A stretch of 37,002 bases of DNA from Xenorhabdus griffiniae. Lineage in GTDB: Bacteria > Pseudomonadota > Gammaproteobacteria > Enterobacterales > Enterobacteriaceae. Shown here in pieces: positions 28,208 to 37,002 of the stretch (position 1 is the stretch's first letter; each line of letters begins with the position of its first letter). The notes under the pieces are model-generated. The model did no database searches. It saw nothing but the letters and a program-made list of their open reading frames with translations, and was not told the DNA's origin. Location: positions 1 to 37,002 of the forward strand of contig NZ_JADEUF010000028.1 of NCBI RefSeq assembly GCF_015163655.1. The letters are read 5' to 3'. The translations under genes and the position numbers were made by a program.

Positions 28208-29608
28208 TTATTTTTTCTTCACTGGACGCTGCCAGTTTTTAATATGAGTTTGCTTTACGCGACTGATAACTAACTCATTCTCAGCAACGTTTTTTGTTAC
28301 TGTGGTTCCGGCACCAATCGTCGCACCTTTCGCGACCGTAACTGGCGCAACAAGCTGAGTGTCAGAACCAACAAAAACATCATCACCAATGATGGTTTTA
28401 AATTTATTGGCGCCATCATAATTACAAGTAATGGTGCCCGCACCAATATTTACATTATTGCCAATTTCAGAATCACCAAGATAAGTCAGGTGGCCTGCCT
28501 TGGAACCTTTGCCAAGTGAGGATTTTTTCATTTCAACGAAATTGCCAACATGAGCTTTTTCCGCCAATTTGGAGCCAGGGCGTAAACGGGCAAAAGGCCC
28601 AATAGTGCACTCAGCCGCAATTTCAGAATCTTCGATGATAGTATAAGGATCAATCACTGCCCCATCACCAATAACACAATTTTTTAGGATACAACCAGAA
28701 CCGATCTGAACATTATTTCCCAGTGTTACATGGCCTTTAATAATCACATTGGTATCAATGACCACATCACGGCCATGTTCTAATGTTCCACGCAAATCAA
28801 AACGGGCAGGATCTAACAACATAACGCCCGCCAGCAGTAATTTTTCCGCTTGCTCAGACTGGTAAATCCGTTCCAAGGCAGAAAGTTGCAAGCGATTGTT
28901 TACCCCTTCCATTTCACTTAAACGGCTTGGGTGTACCGCTTTGATTTGACGGCCTTCTTTGTGTGCAAGCGCAATAACATCGGTCAGGTAATATTCGCCC
29001 TGTGCGTTATTGTTTTCCAGCCTGGATAACCAACGTTTCAAATCACCGCCATTCGCCACCAAAATACCCGTGTTAATCTCGTTGATTTTACGCTGTTCTT
29101 CCGTTGCATCTTTCTGTTCGATAATACCCGTCACTTCACCATTTTCACGAATGATACGACCATAGCCCGTTGGATTATCCAAAATGGCAGTCAATAAACC
29201 GATTCCACCTTCTGGCTTAGCTTCAATCAGACGCGCCAAGGTATCTTTACCAATCAAGGGCACATCACCGTAAAGAATCAGAATATCTTCATCATCCGAA
29301 AAATGCGGAGCCGCTTGCTGCATAGCATGACCTGTCCCAAGCTGTTCAGCTTGCAGTACCCAGTTCAAATCCTGGCTGGAAAGCGCTTGTTTCATCAAAT
29401 CACCACCATGCCCATAAACCAGGTGAACATTTTGGGCGCCCAACTCCATTGCGGTATCGATAACATGCTGAACCATCGGTTTACCGGCCAGCAAGTGCAG
29501 AACTTTAGGAAGTGCGGAATACATGCGAGTTCCCTTGCCTGCGGCAAGGATCACGACACTTTTTGTACCGATATTATTTGCGTTGTCATTATTTGCAATT
29601 ACAGACAT
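28208..29608 (-). CDS. glmU: Bifunctional UDP-N-acetylglucosamine pyrophosphorylase / GlcN-1-P acetyltransferase
   Basis: A 466-residue enzyme catalysing acetylation of GlcN-1-P and its uridylylation to UDP-GlcNAc. The N-terminal nucleotidyltransferase domain has L-A-A-G-K-G-T-R-M and Y-G-D-V-P-L. The C-terminal left-handed beta-helix shows hexapeptide repeats and the acetyl-CoA site region [14 protein letters not shown]. It ends in R-P-V-K-K-K as in E. coli. The start at 29608 is chosen because an AGG lies seven bases upstream and the in-frame extension to 29683 runs into the atp terminator. Even so, it has about ten more N-terminal residues, Asn-rich, than E. coli GlmU. Confidence 0.96.
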   Translation of the reverse strand: MSVIANNDNANNIGTKSVVILAAGKGTRMYSALPKVLHLLAGKPMVQHVIDTAMELGAQNVHLVYGHGGDLMKQALSSQDLNWVLQAEQLGTGHAMQQAAPHFSDDEDILILYGDVPLIGKDTLARLIEAKPEGGIGLLTAILDNPTGYGRIIRENGEVTGIIEQKDATEEQRKINEINTGILVANGGDLKRWLSRLENNNAQGEYYLTDVIALAHKEGRQIKAVHPSRLSEMEGVNNRLQLSALERIYQSEQAEKLLLAGVMLLDPARFDLRGTLEHGRDVVIDTNVIIKGHVTLGNNVQIGSGCILKNCVIGDGAVIDPYTIIEDSEIAAECTIGPFARLRPGSKLAEKAHVGNFVEMKKSSLGKGSKAGHLTYLGDSEIGNNVNIGAGTITCNYDGANKFKTIIGDDVFVGSDTQLVAPVTVAKGATIGAGTTVTKNVAENELVISRVKQTHIKNWQRPVKKK

Positions 29609-29687
29609 AAGAAACCTGACAATCCCAATTTTTAAGTATGAAAGTAAACCTGTTTGCGAAATAAATTGCCACATATTTCGCAATGCA

Positions 29688-29721
29688 AAAAAGCCAGTTA
29701 GTTTTCACCAACTGGCTTTTT
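29688..29721. terminator. Bidirectional terminator after the atp operon
   Basis: AAAAAGCCAGTT (29688-29699) pairs perfectly with AACTGGCTTTTT (29710-29721) around a 10-base loop. T-runs lie on both strands. It lies 30 bases after the atpC stop and separates the ATP synthase operon from glmU. Confidence 0.9.
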
Positions 29722-29751
29722 ATCTAACTGCCTATACCCTTTGGGTATTTA

Positions 29752-30174
29752 TTACATCATTTTTTTTGTCAATTCGATAACACGAAGTTTCGCGATCGCT
29801 TTCGACAATTCAGCAGATGCCTGAGCATAATCAACATCGCCGTGAGAATTACGGATGTGTTCTTCCGCCTTGCGCTTGGCTTCAAGCACTTTAGCTTCGT
29901 CCAAATCCTTACCACGGATCGCTGTATCGGCCAGTACGATAACGCCATTTGGCTGAACTTCAAGAATACCACCTGACAGGTAGATAAATTCTTCTTCACC
30001 AAACTGTTTAACAATACGTATCATGCCCGGTTTTATGGCAGTCAGTAGTGGTGTGTGTTGAGGATAGATCCCCAACTCACCTTCACTACCTGTCACCTGA
30101 ATTTTCTGTACCAGTCCTTCAAACATCTGTTTTTCAGCACTGACTACGTTCAGGGAGAACGTCATTGCAGCCAT
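29752..30174 (-). CDS. atpC: ATP synthase F1 epsilon subunit
   Basis: The 140-residue central-stalk subunit of F1. An N-terminal beta-sandwich (about 1-87, with [16 protein letters not shown]) is followed by a C-terminal helical hairpin that can inhibit ATP hydrolysis. Nearly identical in layout to E. coli epsilon. Last gene of the operon, 21 bases after atpD. Confidence 0.97.
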   Translation of the reverse strand: MAAMTFSLNVVSAEKQMFEGLVQKIQVTGSEGELGIYPQHTPLLTAIKPGMIRIVKQFGEEEFIYLSGGILEVQPNGVIVLADTAIRGKDLDEAKVLEAKRKAEEHIRNSHGDVDYAQASAELSKAIAKLRVIELTKKMM

Positions 30175-30195
30175 ATCAACCTCCCGTCAGCCGTA

Positions 30196-31605
<1,410 letters not shown>

Positions 31606-31612
31606 CTAGCTG

Positions 31613-32476
31613 TTAAACCGCAGAAGCACCCGAAACGATTTCGGTGAGTTCCTGAGTGATGCTGGCCTGACGAGCCTTGTTGTAAACCAACTGCAACTCT
31701 TTGATCAGGTTGCCACCGTTATCGGTTGCGGCTTTCATCGCTACCATTCGTGCGGCCTGTTCACTAGCCAGGTTTTCAACGACGCCCTGATAAACTTGCG
31801 ATTCTATATAACGACGCAGCAGGGTATCCAACAACGCCTTAGGATCAGGTTCATACAGATAGTCCCAAGACTTCTTCTTCAGTGTTTCATCGTCTCCGGC
31901 TGGCAGAGGCAATAACTGAGTGATCGTCGGAACCTGAGACATTGTATTCATGAACTTGTTTGTCACTATATACAGTTTATCCAGACGCCCTTCGTCATAT
32001 GCTTGCATCATGACGTGGACTGGCCCGATCAGTTCGGATAATGACGGGTTATCTCCCATCCCTGTTACTTGAGCAACAACGTTGCCACCAACAGAAGAAA
32101 AGAAGGAAACCGCTTTTGATCCAATAAGCGCCAAATCAACTTGAACGTTTTTATCAGACCAGTCTTTCATTTCTATCAGCAATTTTTTGAACACGTTAAT
32201 GTTCAAACCGCCACATAAACCACGGTCAGTCGAAACAACCACGTACCCAACACGCTTCACTTCGCGCTCTTCAAGGTATGGATGTTTGTATTCCAGATTA
32301 CCTAACGCAAGGTGTCCAATCACATTGCGAATGGTTTCTGCATAAGGACGGCTGGCCGCCATGCGATCCTGCGTTTTACGCATTTTGGACGCGGCGACCA
32401 TCTCCATCGCTTTAGTGATTTTTTGCGTGTTCTGCACACTGGCGATTTTGGTACGTATCTCTTTTGCGCCGGCCAT
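31613..32476 (-). CDS. atpG: ATP synthase F1 gamma subunit
   Basis: The 287-residue rotor shaft. Start at 32476 ([10 protein letters not shown]), supported by GGAG eight bases upstream; an in-frame extension to 32509 is not needed. The N- and C-terminal coiled-coil helices ([12 protein letters not shown] and [12 protein letters not shown]) are conserved, with the globular domain between. Confidence 0.97.
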   Translation of the reverse strand: MAGAKEIRTKIASVQNTQKITKAMEMVAASKMRKTQDRMAASRPYAETIRNVIGHLALGNLEYKHPYLEEREVKRVGYVVVSTDRGLCGGLNINVFKKLLIEMKDWSDKNVQVDLALIGSKAVSFFSSVGGNVVAQVTGMGDNPSLSELIGPVHVMMQAYDEGRLDKLYIVTNKFMNTMSQVPTITQLLPLPAGDDETLKKKSWDYLYEPDPKALLDTLLRRYIESQVYQGVVENLASEQAARMVAMKAATDNGGNLIKELQLVYNKARQASITQELTEIVSGASAV

Positions 32477-32548
32477 TTCTGCTTCTCCGAATTCAACCAG
32501 ACGGCCCAAGTTTTTTCGCTAAATAGAATCAAACTGGGCCGAATAGTG

Positions 32549-34090
32549 TTACCAGGACTGAGTCGCCTTGAAGGATTCCAACAGAGCTTTCAGCTTCGCT
32601 TCGATCTCTCCATTGTAATCACCAGACTGGTCAATCTCTTTCAGAAGATCAGCATGTTCACGGTTAGCATATGCCAACAGCGCAGCTTCGAAACTGACCA
32701 CTTTTGCGATTTCGATATCTTCCAGATAACCACGTTCAGCAGCAAACAGAGACAGAGCCTGCTGTGCAATGGACATCGGCTGATACTGTTTCTGTTTCAA
32801 CAACTCAGTCACTTTCTGACCATGATCCAACTGCTTACGCGTTGCATCATCCAGATCAGAAGCAAACTGGGAGAATGCCGCCAGTTCACGGTACTGAGCC
32901 AGAGCGGTACGAATACCACCAGACAGTTTCTTGATGATCTTAGTCTGAGCAGCACCACCTACACGGGATACGGAAATCCCTGGGTTAACCGCTGGACGGA
33001 TACCTGAGTTAAACAGAGAAGATTCAAGGAAGATCTGTCCATCCGTGATAGAGATAACGTTTGTTGGTACGAACGCAGAAACGTCACCCGCCTGAGTTTC
33101 AATGATTGGTAGAGCAGTCAGAGAACCGGTTTTACCCTTCACTTCACCATGAGTGAATTTCTCAACGTATTCAGCGTTAACACGCGCTGCACGCTCCAAC
33201 AAACGGGAATGCAAATAGAAAACGTCACCAGGGTATGCTTCACGTCCAGGTGGACGACGCAACAACAGGGAAATCTGACGGTATGCTACAGCCTGTTTAG
33301 ACAGATCATCGTAAACAATCAAGGCATCTTCACCGCGATCACGGAAGTATTCACCCATCGCGCAACCAGAGTAAGGTGCCAGATATTGCAAGGCCGCAGA
33401 TTCAGAAGCGGATGCAACAACAACGATGGTGTTTTCCAGTGCGCCGTGTTCTTCCAGTTTACGAACGACGTTAGCAATGGTAGAGGCTTTCTGACCAATC
33501 GCAACGTAGACACATTTGATACCAGAATTACGCTGGTTGATAATCGCATCAATAGCCAGAGCAGTTTTACCTGTCTGACGGTCACCGATGACCAGCTCAC
33601 GCTGGCCACGGCCGATTGGGATCATGGCATCAACAGATTTGTAACCTGTCTGGACAGGCTGGTCAACGGATTGACGATCGATAACCCCTGGTGCGATAAC
33701 TTCTACCGGTGAGAAACCGTCGTTCTCAATAGCGCCCTTGCCGTCAATGGGTTCGCCCAGAGTGTTAACAACACGTCCCAGCAAACCACGACCAACAGGC
33801 ACTTCCAAAATACGGCCAGTACATTTGACTTTCATGCCTTCGGCCAAGTCAGAATACGGACCCATCACAACCGCACCTACAGAGTCGCGCTCCAGGTTCA
33901 GTGCAATTGCGTAACGGTTGCCAGGCAGGGAAAGCATTTCACCCTGCATGACATCAGCTAAACCATGGATACGAATGATACCGTCGTTAACGGAAACAAT
34001 CGTACCTTCATTGTGAGCTTCGCTCACGACATTGAACTGAGCAATACGCTGTTTGATCAGTTCGCTGATTTCGGTGGAATTCAGTTGCAT
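32549..34090 (-). CDS. atpA: ATP synthase F1 alpha subunit
   Basis: The 513-residue regulatory nucleotide-binding subunit, the same length as in E. coli. P-loop G-D-R-Q-T-G-K-T is at 169-176, and the alpha signature [13 protein letters not shown] contributes the Arg finger. The N-terminal [12 protein letters not shown] helix binds delta. Follows atpH by 14 bases. Confidence 0.98.
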   Translation of the reverse strand: MQLNSTEISELIKQRIAQFNVVSEAHNEGTIVSVNDGIIRIHGLADVMQGEMLSLPGNRYAIALNLERDSVGAVVMGPYSDLAEGMKVKCTGRILEVPVGRGLLGRVVNTLGEPIDGKGAIENDGFSPVEVIAPGVIDRQSVDQPVQTGYKSVDAMIPIGRGQRELVIGDRQTGKTALAIDAIINQRNSGIKCVYVAIGQKASTIANVVRKLEEHGALENTIVVVASASESAALQYLAPYSGCAMGEYFRDRGEDALIVYDDLSKQAVAYRQISLLLRRPPGREAYPGDVFYLHSRLLERAARVNAEYVEKFTHGEVKGKTGSLTALPIIETQAGDVSAFVPTNVISITDGQIFLESSLFNSGIRPAVNPGISVSRVGGAAQTKIIKKLSGGIRTALAQYRELAAFSQFASDLDDATRKQLDHGQKVTELLKQKQYQPMSIAQQALSLFAAERGYLEDIEIAKVVSFEAALLAYANREHADLLKEIDQSGDYNGEIEAKLKALLESFKATQSW

Positions 34091-34104
34091 ATGCTCCAGT
34101 CCCC

Positions 34105-34638
34105 TTAAGACTGCAAGACGTCTGTTAAACGATCCAGACGGCCACGAATACTGCCATCTATTACCATATCACCCGCACGGAGAATCACACCGGCAATAAC
34201 AGACTTGTCAATTTTGCAATTCAGCTTCACTTTGCGTGACAGACGTTTTTCCATCGCCGCAGAAATTTTAGCCTGCTGCTGCTCATTCAGTTCGGTCGCA
34301 GAAATCACTTCAACATTGATAGTCGATTCAAGTGACGCACGCAATTGGATAAATTGCCGGAAGACTTCTGGCAGTACCAGCAAGCGGCCATTTTCTGCCA
34401 TTACACGAATAAAGTTCTGAGCATGCTCATCAACCTGCTCACCACAAAGGGTGATGAAGGTTTTGGCTAACGTTTCCGGTGCTAATGAACCGGAAAGCAG
34501 CTCACCAACCTGCTCATTGCGAGTAACCTCAGCAATGAACGCCAGCATGTTCTGCCAGTGTTCGAGCGATTGGTGTTCTACAGCAAAGTCAAAAGCTGCT
34601 TTGGCGTAGGGGCGAGCTACCGTAGCAAATTCAGACAT
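34105..34638 (-). CDS. atpH: ATP synthase F1 delta subunit
   Basis: The 177-residue peripheral-stalk subunit linking alpha to the b dimer. The N-terminal six-helix domain begins [15 protein letters not shown]. The C-terminal domain has the family signature [17 protein letters not shown]. Lies 12 bases after atpF. Confidence 0.97.
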   Translation of the reverse strand: MSEFATVARPYAKAAFDFAVEHQSLEHWQNMLAFIAEVTRNEQVGELLSGSLAPETLAKTFITLCGEQVDEHAQNFIRVMAENGRLLVLPEVFRQFIQLRASLESTINVEVISATELNEQQQAKISAAMEKRLSRKVKLNCKIDKSVIAGVILRAGDMVIDGSIRGRLDRLTDVLQS

Positions 34639-34650
34639 GCCCCTCCCTCC

Positions 34651-35121
34651 TTACAGTTCAGCGACCAGTTTATCAACGATGTCGCTGTTAGCAGCTTCAT
34701 CCACGGAACGTTCGATGATTTTCTCGGCACCTGCGATAGCCAACATCGCAACCTGTTTACGTAACTCTTCGCGCGCGCGCTTGCGTTCAGCTTCAATTTC
34801 AGCATGAGCTTGCGCCACAATTCTGTTACGTTCCAGCTCAGCTTCTGCTTTCGCATCATCAATAATTTGGGCTTTTTGTTTATTAGCCTGCTCAATGATA
34901 ACTTGTGCATCAGCTTTCGCTTTTTTCAGTTGGTCGGTCGCATTGGCTTGCGCTAAGTCCAGGTTCTTTTTGGCACGCTCTGCTGAAGCCAAACCGTCAG
35001 CAATCTCTTTCTGACGTTTTTCAATGGCCGCCATGATTGGTGGCCATACATACTTCATGCAGAACAAAACAAACAGGACAAACGCTAAGGCCTGGCCGAG
35101 GATTGTTGCGTTAATATTCAC
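34651..35121 (-). CDS. atpF: ATP synthase F0 b subunit
   Basis: A 156-residue stator. One N-terminal transmembrane helix (about 5-25, [18 protein letters not shown]) is followed by a long charged, Ala-rich right-handed coiled coil to the C-terminus. Two copies form the peripheral stalk. Same length as E. coli b. Confidence 0.97.
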   Translation of the reverse strand: MNINATILGQALAFVLFVLFCMKYVWPPIMAAIEKRQKEIADGLASAERAKKNLDLAQANATDQLKKAKADAQVIIEQANKQKAQIIDDAKAEAELERNRIVAQAHAEIEAERKRAREELRKQVAMLAIAGAEKIIERSVDEAANSDIVDKLVAEL

Positions 35122-35179
35122 GACACAATACCTCTATTTCAATTAATGAATTGGCGTAATTTTAAGTTCTGCTATCTTA

Positions 35180-35449
<270 letters not shown>

Positions 35450-35471
35450 ACAATTATTGATTGATAAAAAA

Positions 35472-36705
<1,234 letters not shown>

Positions 36706-36761
36706 GACTTTTGTTTTCTCCCTGTGGTACACCATCACATATCAGGCTTTGCTGAATGTTG

Positions 36762-36791
36762 TATAAAACTGGCTTTGCTTAAGAGTGTCAA
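36762..36791 (-). promoter_or_regulatory. Candidate proximal atp promoter
   Basis: On the minus strand the perfect -35 TTGACA (36791-36786) is followed after 18 bases by TTTATA (36767-36762), reading toward atpI. Confidence 0.5.
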
Positions 36792-36808
36792 GTGACAAAA
36801 ACGTGCAA

Positions 36809-36836
36809 ATTATACGGGCCGCTAAAATGAATTCAA
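36809..36836 (-). promoter_or_regulatory. Candidate main atp promoter
   Basis: On the minus strand TTGAAT (36836-36831) and a perfect TATAAT (36814-36809) are spaced by 16 bases. The transcript would start about 100 bases before the atpI ATG. Confidence 0.6.
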
Positions 36837-36950
36837 TCCATAAGTAGCGAAAAAGTGAATAATTATTTAAATTTCTAACTTTGGTGCTAGATCGCTCACA
36901 AATACCATTTAATATTCTGCAATGACTAATGCTATGACCCCAAAATTAAA

Positions 36951-36966
36951 CGTGATATACATCACA
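36951..36966. promoter_or_regulatory. CRP-like binding site
   Basis: CGTGA-N6-TCACA matches the CRP core TGTGA-N6-TCACA at 9 of 10 positions, with AT-rich flanks. It lies about 115 bases upstream of the candidate atp -35 or near the end of whatever gene lies to the right. The regulated gene cannot be settled from this window. Confidence 0.45.
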
Positions 36967-37002
36967 TTAAACAAAAATCATTAATTATATTTATCATTAA
37001 AT

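Noticed and set aside
29609-29683. Upstream in-frame extension of glmU
   Set aside because: It has no ribosome site, reads back toward the atp terminator and adds residues absent from the GlmU family.

Overview
This window is a chromosomal segment of a gamma-proteobacterium of the order Enterobacterales, most likely family Morganellaceae and probably Xenorhabdus. The housekeeping blocks (mnmE-yidC-yidD-rnpA-rpmH / dnaA-dnaN-recF-gyrB and glmS-glmU-atpCDGAHFEBI) have the enterobacterial gene order, and the proteins read as close E. coli-type orthologues. DNA is moderately AT-rich, with very AT-rich intergenic stretches. The Xenorhabdus call rests on a hemophilin/type 11 secretion locus at the left end and is an inference; no rRNA, tRNA, CRISPR array or oriC was found to anchor it.

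Left region (1-6860): a repeat-bearing intergenic stretch and then a four-gene heme-acquisition locus on the + strand. It encodes a secreted hemophilin-like protein with a TbpB-type C-terminal barrel, a DUF560/Slam-type outer-membrane secretor (T11SS), a large TonB-dependent receptor and a dedicated TonB. A Fur-box-like sequence precedes the first gene, and a strong intrinsic terminator separates the first gene from the other three. The simplest model is iron-repressed expression, export of a heme-binding hemophore through the T11SS pore, and heme recovery through the TonB-energised receptor.

Replication/membrane-insertion core (6931-17552): the minus-strand rpmH-rnpA-yidD-yidC cluster followed by mnmE, and the divergent dnaA-dnaN-recF-gyrB operon. 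The roughly 750-base rpmH-dnaA intergenic region carries a perfect DnaA box, a dense cluster of GATC sites and recognisable promoters.

Accessory segment (17553-26256): gyrB is followed by about 720 bases of AT-rich DNA with several copies of a roughly 105-bp inverted-repeat element. Then come an unrecognised 213-aa protein, asd (minus), a five-gene membrane operon (LemA, GIDE-domain protein, second LemA, small basic-tailed membrane protein, rhomboid protease), a Baeyer-Villiger-type flavin monooxygenase, and a TacA/TacT-type toxin-antitoxin pair. The LemA-GIDE-LemA-rhomboid operon is the best candidate here for an uncharacterised system.

Right region (26257-37002): minus-strand glmS, glmU and the complete ATP synthase operon, with a bidirectional terminator between atpC and glmU, two candidate promoters upstream of atpI, a CRP-like site near the right edge, and a conserved translation-enhancer-like leader before atpE.
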